17,157 nt of DNA from CAIWCD01 sp043782365. Lineage in GTDB: Bacteria > Myxococcota > Myxococcia > Myxococcales > 40CM-4-68-19. Numbering within the stretch: position 1 is the stretch's first letter; each line of letters starts with the position of its first letter. This document shows positions 7,349 through 13,967 of this stretch, piece after piece. The stretch spans positions 1 through 17,157 of the forward strand of contig JAYWAO010000128.1 in assembly GCA_043782365.1 (NCBI GenBank), read 5' to 3'. A program made the translations under genes and the position numbers. A model generated the notes under the pieces. The model made no database searches. It worked only from the letters and a program-made list of their open reading frames with translations, and had not been told where the DNA came from.

Positions 7349-10324
7349 ATGGAGCCCAACCTGACGCTCGGCAACGCGCTCGGATTCGCGGTGCAGCTCT
7401 CGCTCAAGGCCACCGCGGTGCTGCTGGTGACGGCGCTGCTCGTGCTCGCGCTGCGGCGGTCGTCGGCGGCGTCCCGGCACCTCGCCGCCTCGCTCGGTCT
7501 CCTGGCGGTGGCGGTGCTGCCGTTTGCGTCGATGCTGCTGCCGCGCTGGGAGCTTCCGGTGCTGCCCAAGGTGCGCCTGCCTTCGGCGTTTGCGCGCGCG
7601 CAGCCGCAGCCCGGAGCGGTCTGGCCGGTGAGCGCGCTGCCCACGCTCCCCATCCCTTCCGGAACGATGACCGCGATCCTGCCTCCCGCTCCTCCCCTGC
7701 CGTCGCCTGCGCAAGCGCGCGCGACGGTGCCCGTCGGGACCGTGCCCGAGCTGGTGGTGTCGGGTCCGTGGCTCGCGAAGTCGTCTTCCAGCCTGCTCTC
7801 GCGGCTGCGCTATCTGCCGCTGGCGGTGGGCGTGCTCGCGCTCTCTGCGGCTGCCGCGGCGATGTGGATCACGGGCGCGTTCGCGCTCCTCGCGCGGCTC
7901 CTCTCCAGCGCCTTCAAGGTGCGGCGCACGGTGCAGGCCGCGCAGCCCGCCGGCTCGGCGCTCGAGTCGCTCTTGCCCGAGGCCTCGGCCGCGGTGGGGC
8001 TCTCGCGCAAGGCCACGCTGCTGGTGGCCAAAGACCAGCCCGTGGCGATGACGGCGGGCTCGCGAAACCCCGTGGTGCTCCTCCCGGAGGCCGCGCACGA
8101 GTGGACCCGGGAGCGCACCAAGGTGGTGCTGCTCCATGAGCTCGCGCACGTCGCGCGCAGCGACTGGGAGTGGCTGATCGTCTCGGAGATCGCGCTGGCG
8201 TTCTTCTGGTTCCACCCGCTGGTCTGGTGGCTCCACCGCTCGGTCCGCCGCGACGCCGAGCAGGCCGCCGACGACCGGGTGCTGGCGGCGGGCACGCTGC
8301 CCAGCGACTACGCCTCGCACCTGATCGCGCTGGTCCGCTCGCTGCGGGGTGAGAGCGCGCCCCGCGTCTCGATGGCGATGGCCCGCTCGTCCGGGATCGA
8401 GTCGCGCCTGCGGTCGATCCTGGACGCGCAGAAGGCGCGGACGGGCCCGGGCCGGGCAGGGCGCCTCGCCTCGATCGCGGCCGCGGGCGTCGCGGTGTTA
8501 CTCTTGTCGGCGGCCTCACCCACCTCCGCGGTGGCTGCCCAGTCCGACTCCTCCGACGGCGGCATGCTCTCGACCGCGCGCCACGCGCCCCGCCGCACCG
8601 GGCTCGATCCGCGGCAGCGGGTGGCCGCAGCCGACGCCGCAGCAGAGGGCACGCGTTCGCGGAGCTCGCTGCGGCGCGGTGGCTCGGTGGAGTCGATGGA
8701 CGCGGCGATCGAGCGCGCGGAGGAGGCCGCTGGGGAGGCGCGCGAGCAGGCGGAGGAGCAAGCCGAGGCGCTGCGCGCGCAGGCCGAGGCGGAGGCGGAG
8801 CAGCAGCGCGAGCAGGTCGAGGCGCAGGCCGAGGGGATGCGCGAGCAGGCGGAGGCGCAGGCGGAGCGGGCGCGCGGGCAGGCCGAAGCGCGGGCGGAGC
8901 GGCTGCGCGCGCGGGCCGAGGCAGACGCAGAGCGGCTCTCCTCGCGCGCCGACGTGCAGGACCGGCGCGAGGCAGCGCTCGCGCAGCGCGGTCTGCACCA
9001 GGAGCTGGCGATGGCCGACAAGGGCCGCGGGGTGCGCAGGCTCGAGCGCAAGCTGCGCTCGCTCGAGGGCCTCGGCGAAGAGGTCGGCGGCGAGGTGGGC
9101 CGCGCGTTCGGAGAGGCGTTCTCGCCCAAGGTGCAGGCGAAGGTGCAGCGCGAGCTGGAGCGGGCGATGGGCAAGCTCGCCGACCGCCGCAACTGGAGCT
9201 GGTCGAACGGCTGGTCCCGCTCCTCGAGCGACGGCGGCCGCGACTGGTACTCGAAGGGCATGGAGCTGCACCGCAAGGGGAAGTACCCGCAGGCCATCGA
9301 GGCGTTCCAGAAGGCGATCGCCGCCGACCAGCGGGTCGACGACGCGACCTACAACATCGCCTGCGGCCAGGCGCTGCAGGGCGACGTCGCCAAGACCATC
9401 GAGTGGCTGAAGAAGGCGCAGGACGAGGGGTTCGACGTGGCGGGCTCGATCGATCACGACGACGACTTCGACGACGTCAAGGGCGACCCGAAGTTCCGCG
9501 AGGCCCGCAAGGAGCTGCGCAAGAGCCGCGGCTCCAGCGAGGCGAAGGCCGCGCTGCGCAAGCTCGAGCGCGTCGAGGCGAAGCAGCCCAAGGAGTCGGG
9601 GCCGTATGACCAGGCCGGCCGCGCGCTGCTCGAGGCCGGTGAGTACGACGCCGCCGCCAAGGCTTTCAACGCTGCCGCCGAGCGGTCGCCGGGCAAGTCC
9701 ACCTACCTCTACAACGCGGCCTGCGCGCTCTCGCAGAAGGGCGACAAGACCGCCGCCCTCGACAAGCTCGAGCAGGCGATCGCCGCGGGCTTCGACGACG
9801 TCTCGCACATGAAGTCGGACGACGACCTCGCGGATCTCCGCGGTGAGGCCCGCTTCAAGGACCTCATGCTGATGGCCAAGGCGCTGCAGTTCCCCTCCTC
9901 GATGCGCGGGCTCCAGTGGGGTCCGTTCAAGAGCAGGCACGGCGACCAGGAAGAGGAGCTCTCGCGGCTGCAGGACGCGGTGAAGAAGTACGAGAAGGCC
10001 GGCCGCGCCTGGCACAACCTGGGCTACGGCCTGCTCGCCGCGGGCAAGTACGCCGAGGCGGAGAAGGCCTTCGCCGGCGCCCTCTCACGCGGGTACCAGC
10101 CGGGGAAGACGCTCTACAACCTGGGCTGCGCGGCGGCGCGGCAGGAGCACAAGGACGCCGCGCTCGACTACTTGAAGAAGTCGGTCGACGCGGGCTTCTC
10201 CGACTGGGAGCAGCTGAAGTCGGACGAGGACCTCGACTCGCTCCACGGCGACGCCCGCTTCAAGGCGCTGGTCCGGGCCTCGCGGGAGCTCTCGTTCAAG
10301 GAAGAGGACGAGGAGGAGGAGTAG
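7349..10324 (+). CDS. BlaR1-like M56 metallopeptidase with coiled-coil and TPR C-terminal region (991 aa)
   Basis: Hydrophobic segments lie at about residues 11-36, 45-64, 155-185, 275-296 and 374-390. The M56 zinc site is HELAH (263-267), with Glu304 in RRDAEQAADDR as the likely third ligand. BlaR1 and MecR1 carry a penicillin-binding sensor after the last membrane helix. Here the remainder (391-991) is instead a charged linker, six 11-residue repeats (465-530), and three homologous TPR modules beginning near 633, 753 and 887. Each module ends in a variant of D-D-L-x-x-L-x-G-x-x-R-F-K. The protein ends in an acidic tail (EEDEEEE). AGGAGG precedes the ATG, which is 2 bp after the repressor stop, so the two are surely co-transcribed. 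I infer that it cleaves the repressor, or starts its cleavage, in response to a signal sensed through protein contacts. The signal is unknown. Confidence 0.9.
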   Translation: MEPNLTLGNALGFAVQLSLKATAVLLVTALLVLALRRSSAASRHLAASLGLLAVAVLPFASMLLPRWELPVLPKVRLPSAFARAQPQPGAVWPVSALPTLPIPSGTMTAILPPAPPLPSPAQARATVPVGTVPELVVSGPWLAKSSSSLLSRLRYLPLAVGVLALSAAAAAMWITGAFALLARLLSSAFKVRRTVQAAQPAGSALESLLPEASAAVGLSRKATLLVAKDQPVAMTAGSRNPVVLLPEAAHEWTRERTKVVLLHELAHVARSDWEWLIVSEIALAFFWFHPLVWWLHRSVRRDAEQAADDRVLAAGTLPSDYASHLIALVRSLRGESAPRVSMAMARSSGIESRLRSILDAQKARTGPGRAGRLASIAAAGVAVLLLSAASPTSAVAAQSDSSDGGMLSTARHAPRRTGLDPRQRVAAADAAAEGTRSRSSLRRGGSVESMDAAIERAEEAAGEAREQAEEQAEALRAQAEAEAEQQREQVEAQAEGMREQAEAQAERARGQAEARAERLRARAEADAERLSSRADVQDRREAALAQRGLHQELAMADKGRGVRRLERKLRSLEGLGEEVGGEVGRAFGEAFSPKVQAKVQRELERAMGKLADRRNWSWSNGWSRSSSDGGRDWYSKGMELHRKGKYPQAIEAFQKAIAADQRVDDATYNIACGQALQGDVAKTIEWLKKAQDEGFDVAGSIDHDDDFDDVKGDPKFREARKELRKSRGSSEAKAALRKLERVEAKQPKESGPYDQAGRALLEAGEYDAAAKAFNAAAERSPGKSTYLYNAACALSQKGDKTAALDKLEQAIAAGFDDVSHMKSDDDLADLRGEARFKDLMLMAKALQFPSSMRGLQWGPFKSRHGDQEEELSRLQDAVKKYEKAGRAWHNLGYGLLAAGKYAEAEKAFAGALSRGYQPGKTLYNLGCAAARQEHKDAALDYLKKSVDAGFSDWEQLKSDEDLDSLHGDARFKALVRASRELSFKEEDEEEE
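8741..8938 (+). repeat. Six 33 bp/11-residue (hendecad) coding repeats
   Basis: Residues 465-530 of the M56 protein divide without gaps into six 11-residue units of the pattern R-x-Q-A-E-A-x-A-E-x-x, for example REQVEAQAEGM and RGQAEARAERL. The 11-residue period predicts a nearly straight or slightly right-handed coiled coil rather than a standard heptad. At DNA level the units are 33 bp and diverged, so they are old duplications or under protein-level constraint. They probably form a stalk or oligomerisation rod between the membrane domain and the TPR modules. Confidence 0.8.
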
Positions 10325-10431
10325 CAGGCGCGCGGCCCGCAGCTTCCCCAGAGTCTTCCCGCGCGCCGCGCAGTCCGGACGGACGGCCCGCGGTCGTGCC
10401 GGGATAGGTGAGTTGGGGTACCCTCCCCGGC

Positions 10432-11787
10432 ATGGACCTCGCCAAACTCGCCGCGCTCCACCGCTCGCACGTCTCCTGGCTGCAGACCGAGACCAGCGCC
10501 GTCCTGGCGCGTCTCGGCTACGACGCCGTGGTGCTCCACTCGGGCACCCAGCAGAAGCGCAGCGGCTACGACGACCAGTACTGGCCGCTGCGGACCACGC
10601 CCCACTTCCACCACTGGCTGCCGCTCTCGGAGCCCGGCTGCGCGGTGGTCGTCCGGCCCGGAAAGAAGCCGGTGCTGGTGCGGGCCAAGGCGGAGGACTT
10701 CTGGGAGACGCTGCGCCCGCCCGAGACCGACCACTTCTGGGACTCCTTCGAGGTCGAGGAGGCGTCGCCCGGGCAGGTCGCGGCGCGGGTGAAGAAGGCC
10801 CTGCAGGGCCTGGGCAAGGCCGCCTTCATCGGCGAAGACGCTGCCGCAGCGGCGGCGTTCGGGCTCGGTGAAGCGCGAGACCCCTCGGCCCTGGCGCTGG
10901 CGCTCGACCAGCTCCGTGTGCACAAGACGGCCTACGAAGAGACCTGCCTGGACGAAGCCAACCGCCGCGCCGCCGCGGGCCACGACCACCTCCGCCGGCT
11001 CTTCGATCAGAGCGACCTCCCCGAGCTGGAGCTGCACCTGGCCTTCCTCTCGGCCACGCGGCAGGACGACTCCGAGACTCCCTACAAGAACATCGTCGCG
11101 CTCGGCGCCCACGCCGCCACGCTCCACCACGTCACCTACCAGAAGAAGGCGGCCCCGGCGGGCTCGCTCCTGGTGGACGCGGGCGCGCAGTTCGCGGGCT
11201 ACGGCTCGGACGTCACGCGCACCTGGGTGAAGGGCGGCGGCGCGGCGGGCGACACCTTCGCGCAGCTCGTCTCCCTGATGGAAGGGATGCAGCTGCGGCT
11301 CTGCGCGAAGGCGCTCCCGGGCCTGCGCTACGAGGCGCTGCACGAGGAGGCGCACCGCCAGACCGCGGCCATCATCCGCGAGGTCGGGTTATCGAAATTA
11401 CCGGAGGGCGAGCTGCTCGAGTCGGGCATCACCCGCGCCTTCTTCCCCCACGGCCTCGGCCACTCGCTGGGGCTGCAGACCCACGACGTCGGCTGCGGGC
11501 TCCTGAAGCCCAAGGCGGAGAACCCGTTCCTGCGCAACACCACGGTGATCTCGGCGCGGCAGTGCTTCACCATCGAGCCGGGCTTCTACTTCATCGAGGC
11601 GCTGCTGCGGCCGCTGCGCGACGGGCCGGGCGCCGCGGCCATCGACTGGAAGCTGGTCGACGCGCTCTCGCCGTTCGGCGGCATCCGCATCGAGGACGAT
11701 CTGGTGGTGGGCGCGCAGGCCCCGCGGAACCTCACGCGCGAGGTGCTGCCGCTGGGCGGTGGCCGGGCGGCGCTCACCGGCGGCTGA
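10432..11787 (+). CDS. pepQ: Xaa-Pro dipeptidase, PepQ type (451 aa)
   Basis: A prolidase that hydrolyses dipeptides with C-terminal proline in the cytoplasm. The N-terminal pattern (LHRSHVSWLQTE, LHSGTQQ, HFHHWLPL) resembles E. coli PepQ. The pita-bread domain carries all five metal ligands: Asp249 (LLVDAGA), Asp260 (GYGSDVTRTW), His344 (FFPHGLGHSLG), Glu382 (FTIEPGFYF) and Glu421 (GGIRIEDD). The spacing between the first two Asp and between the two Glu is the same as in E. coli PepQ as I remember it. The ATG at 10432 aligns with the family start; the in-frame GTG at 10408 would add eight unrelated residues. No signal peptide is visible. It lies 107 bp after the M56 gene, probably with its own promoter, though none is clear. 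A TTA-rich patch at about 11387-11400 stands out in codon use. Confidence 0.92.
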   Translation: MDLAKLAALHRSHVSWLQTETSAVLARLGYDAVVLHSGTQQKRSGYDDQYWPLRTTPHFHHWLPLSEPGCAVVVRPGKKPVLVRAKAEDFWETLRPPETDHFWDSFEVEEASPGQVAARVKKALQGLGKAAFIGEDAAAAAAFGLGEARDPSALALALDQLRVHKTAYEETCLDEANRRAAAGHDHLRRLFDQSDLPELELHLAFLSATRQDDSETPYKNIVALGAHAATLHHVTYQKKAAPAGSLLVDAGAQFAGYGSDVTRTWVKGGGAAGDTFAQLVSLMEGMQLRLCAKALPGLRYEALHEEAHRQTAAIIREVGLSKLPEGELLESGITRAFFPHGLGHSLGLQTHDVGCGLLKPKAENPFLRNTTVISARQCFTIEPGFYFIEALLRPLRDGPGAAAIDWKLVDALSPFGGIRIEDDLVVGAQAPRNLTREVLPLGGGRAALTGG

Positions 11788-11817
11788 CGGCCGATCGGGG
11801 GTCTGCTCGGATCGGGC

Positions 11818-11874
11818 TTGCGCTAAAGTGCCGCAGGCAACCCGCCGATGGATGTAGCAGGTGTTGCGCTGAAG
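11818..11874. repeat. 11 bp direct repeats upstream of the porin operon
   Basis: TTGCGCTAAAG (11818-11828) and TTGCGCTGAAG (11864-11874) match at 10 of 11 positions and start 46 bp apart. They are the clearest structure in the 133 bp spacer before the outer-membrane protein gene. They could be regulator-binding half-sites or chance. I found no convincing -35/-10 pair or sigma-54 site here. Confidence 0.4.
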
Positions 11875-11920
11875 CCCTCCCGCGATGCCCGACGGCCCAC
11901 GTGGGGGCCGCGGAGGTCTC

Positions 11921-12985
11921 ATGCGCCTGTTCGCTCCAGCTTGTGCCCTGGCCGCGGTCCTGGCCGCTCCGCTGGCCGCGCACGCCCAGCTCAACATCAA
12001 CGTCTACGGCGACGTCGGGGCCCACCTCGAGCACGGCGCCGACACCGCGCACACCTTCTCCGCGCCGCACGTGGAGCTGCTGCCGAGCGGCTCCTCGGGA
12101 GACTTCTCGTTCCTCGCCGAGATCAACTTCGAGATCGGCGACAACAACACCTTCGTGGCCTCGGCCGAGCGGCTCGAGGTCGCCTGGCTGGTGGACGACC
12201 GGCTCCGGCTGCGCGCGGGCCGGTTCCACACCGCGATCGGCTACTACAACGACGCCTACCACCACGGGACCTACTTCCTGCTCCCGACCGATCGCCCCCT
12301 CTGGCTCGACTTCGAGGACGGCGGAGGGCTGATCCCCGCGCACTCGGTCGGGGTCCACGCCGACGGCCGCTTCAGCTTCGGCGCGGGCGCGCTGCGCTAC
12401 GACCTCGACCTCGCCAACGGGCGCGGCCGCCGCCTCGTCGAGGTGCAGAACCTCATCGACGACAACAAGACCAAAGCCTTCAACGTCCGGCTGCGCTTCG
12501 AGCCGGCCTTCCTGTCCGGACTGGTGCTCGGCGGCAGCGCCTACCTCGACCGGATGGCCGCCAACGATGAACCGGACCTGCCGCTGCCGATCCCGGAGAT
12601 GAACGAGCGGATCCTCGGCGTCCACGCCGCCTACATCGAAGGCAAGGTCCACCTGATCGCCGAGGCCGCCTTCTTCAATCACGACGAGACCAGGCGCAGC
12701 AAGAGCTACTCCACGCAGGCGTACCTCTTGGAGGTGGGGTACGAGGTCGGCGCGGCCATGCCCTACGCCGTCTTCGAGCGGGTCTCGTTCGGCGACGAGG
12801 TCAGCCCCTACTTCCTCACCAGTCCGCTCGGGCTCGCGGGGAGCCAGACCCTCGGCCGCGCGGGCGTGAAGTGGAAGGTGGGCGACAACCTCGCGCTGAA
12901 GGTGGAGGCAGGGCGCCAGGCGTTCGACCGGGCCGGCAGCACCGCCACCGACTTCGCCCGGCTCCAGGCCGCCTTCGCTTTCTAG
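11921..12985 (+). CDS. Outer-membrane beta-barrel (porin-like) protein (354 aa)
   Basis: A clear Sec signal peptide (residues 1 to about 20) ends in AHA before QLNINVYGDVG. The rest is a run of alternating hydrophobic/polar segments rich in aromatic residues and ends in a terminal phenylalanine, all typical of a transported beta-barrel. Notable internal motifs are RAGRFHTAIGYYNDAYHHG and LWLDFEDGGGLIPAHSVG. I recall these from a widespread family of uncharacterised OMPs. I chose the ATG at 11921 because it begins the signal peptide and follows GGAGG by four bases. The in-frame ATG at 11885 adds twelve residues that would spoil the signal. First gene of a three-gene operon; the next starts 10 bp after its stop. 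A role in passage of an anion or metal species is inferred from context only. Confidence 0.8.
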   Translation: MRLFAPACALAAVLAAPLAAHAQLNINVYGDVGAHLEHGADTAHTFSAPHVELLPSGSSGDFSFLAEINFEIGDNNTFVASAERLEVAWLVDDRLRLRAGRFHTAIGYYNDAYHHGTYFLLPTDRPLWLDFEDGGGLIPAHSVGVHADGRFSFGAGALRYDLDLANGRGRRLVEVQNLIDDNKTKAFNVRLRFEPAFLSGLVLGGSAYLDRMAANDEPDLPLPIPEMNERILGVHAAYIEGKVHLIAEAAFFNHDETRRSKSYSTQAYLLEVGYEVGAAMPYAVFERVSFGDEVSPYFLTSPLGLAGSQTLGRAGVKWKVGDNLALKVEAGRQAFDRAGSTATDFARLQAAFAF

Positions 12986-12995
12986 GGGACCGACC

Positions 12996-13445
12996 ATGAT
13001 CTCCACGAGGACCATCGCTCGCACCCTGGCCGCCCTGGCGCTCCTGCTCGGCATGGCCGCTCCCGCCGCCCGCGCCGAGGGCGGGTTCGTCGTCATCCGC
13101 AACGCCAAGAACAGCTCCGCCACCATCAACACCGCCGTGCTCCGCGACCTCTTGATCGGCCGCGCCAAGAAGTGGCCCTCCGGCGCAACGGTGCAGCTGG
13201 TGCTGGGCAAGGAGGACTCCGCCGGGCTGGGCTGGGTCGCCTCCACCTACTTCTCCACCTCCGCCACCTTTCTGTCCGCCAAGATCCGGCAGGAGGTCTT
13301 CAAGGGCGAGCTGCGCAACCCGCTGATCCCCACCGGCGACGCGGACACCATCGCCAAGGTGAAGGCCAACGAGGGCGCGCTCGGCGTGGTCTCGGAGGGC
13401 ACGGCGCTGCAGGCCGGCGTCGCGCTGGTGACGGTGGGTGATTAG
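12996..13445 (+). CDS. Small PstS-like periplasmic substrate-binding protein (149 aa)
   Basis: A signal peptide (MISTRTIARTLAALALLLG, then ARA before EGG) is followed by one compact domain. Features are FVVIRN, an LRDLLIGRAKKWPSG segment, KIRQEVFKGELRNP, and GDADTIAKVKANEGALGVVS. This is the pattern of single-domain phosphate-ABC-type binding-protein homologues, whose members resemble a truncated PstS. AGGGGA lies six bases before the ATG. No ABC permease or ATPase gene is nearby, so it is unlikely to be a simple ABC transporter component. Relatives are frequently found alone or beside beta-barrel proteins, as here. The ligand is unknown; an oxyanion is a reasonable guess from family. Its TAG stop is directly followed by the ATG of the next gene, implying translational coupling. 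Confidence 0.8.
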   Translation: MISTRTIARTLAALALLLGMAAPAARAEGGFVVIRNAKNSSATINTAVLRDLLIGRAKKWPSGATVQLVLGKEDSAGLGWVASTYFSTSATFLSAKIRQEVFKGELRNPLIPTGDADTIAKVKANEGALGVVSEGTALQAGVALVTVGD

Positions 13446-13952
13446 ATGACGACCGTACTCCAAAGCGGCGCGCTGCTGGCAGTGCTGGTGTCGCTGCTGC
13501 CGCGCGCGGCCCAGGCCGGGCTGGTGGAGGTCGCGCAGCGGGTCTCCGGGCTCGAGTGAGCGGACTGCGCCCACGCCGTGCGCGTGGCGGTGAAGAAGCT
13601 CGACGGCGTCGCCTCCTGCGAGGTCAGCTGGGGCAGGCGGGTCGCCGAGGTGCGGTTCGCGCCGCGCTCGACCGCGACGGTGGGCGAGCTGCGCAGGCTG
13701 ATCCGGTTCGCCCACCTGCTGCCGAAGGAGGCGCAGGTTGTCGCGCAGGGCACGCTGCTGGTCGAGGGCGACGCGCGCACGCTCTTGCTGGAGAGCGGTG
13801 AGCGCTTCCGGCTGGCGACGGCGACGCCGCTCCTGGCCCCCGCCGGCGCGCGGCTCGAGGTGCATGGCGTCCTGGCGGCCGACCCGGCGCGCGGCAACCC
13901 GAAGGACGAGGTGCTGCTGCTCGAGGTGCTCGAGGCGAAGGGACTGCCATAG
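13446..13952 (+). CDS. Predicted exported HMA-domain selenoprotein with U-x-x-C motif and OB-like C-terminal domain (168 aa, in-frame TGA = Sec38)
   Basis: The frame runs from ATG 13446 to TAG 13952 with one internal TGA at 13557-13559 (codon 38). Before it are a plausible signal peptide (hydrophobic residues 8-19, then AAQA) and the first HMA strand (GLVEVAQRVSGLE). After it come ADCAHAVRVAVKKLDGVASCEV and the rest of the HMA fold. The TGA falls exactly where the family motif G-M-x-C-x-x-C has its first Cys, giving G35-L-E-U38-A-D-C41. Third-position GC bias continues across the TGA and no frameshift is needed. A SECIS-like hairpin follows at once. Residues ~95-168 look like a small OB-type beta domain. 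The ATG directly abuts the preceding stop. The likely role is metal or metalloid binding, or thiol/selenol redox chemistry, in the periplasm. Other readings are a nonsense pseudogene, a sequencing error, or a cytosolic protein starting at GTG 13578 that lacks the motif. Confidence 0.75.
13557..13587 (+). promoter_or_regulatory. Sec codon TGA plus candidate bacterial SECIS stem-loop
   Basis: Eleven bases after the TGA (13557-13559), CCACGC (13571-13576) pairs perfectly with GCGTGG (13582-13587) around the 5-base loop CGTGC (13577-13581). The second loop base is G (13578), followed by U. Bacterial SECIS elements are described as a 4-16 bp upper stem with a 3-14 base apical loop. A guanine lies among the first two loop bases, about 16-37 bases past the UGA. 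Here it is 18 bases past, so all criteria are met. Two further G-C pairs extend the stem (13568-13569 with 13588-13589) if C13570 is bulged. Hairpins are easy to find in GC-rich DNA, so the fit supports the case but does not prove it. Confidence 0.65.
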
Positions 13953-13967
13953 CCGGAGGCAGGCCGC

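Noticed and set aside
10327..10367. Terminator after the M56 gene (GGCGCGCG/CGCGCGCC)
   Set aside because: The 8 bp stem encloses a 25-base loop and has no U-tract. Such pairings arise readily in GC-rich spacers.
11849..11870. Sigma-54 promoter
   Set aside because: A TGG and a TTGC are present, but the GG-to-GC distance is 14 bases rather than 10.
11800..11900. Riboswitch (c-di-GMP or cobalamin type) before the outer-membrane protein gene
   Set aside because: A fragment near AGGCAACCC hinted at a c-di-GMP aptamer, but the tetraloop, receptor and second conserved strand could not be found.
13446..13559. Reading the TGA-interrupted frame as a plain nonsense pseudogene or a 37-residue peptide
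   Set aside because: The TGA replaces precisely the motif Cys, codon bias continues on both sides, there is no other lesion, the gene is coupled to its upstream neighbour, and a SECIS-like loop sits at the right distance. A pseudogene remains possible but is less likely.
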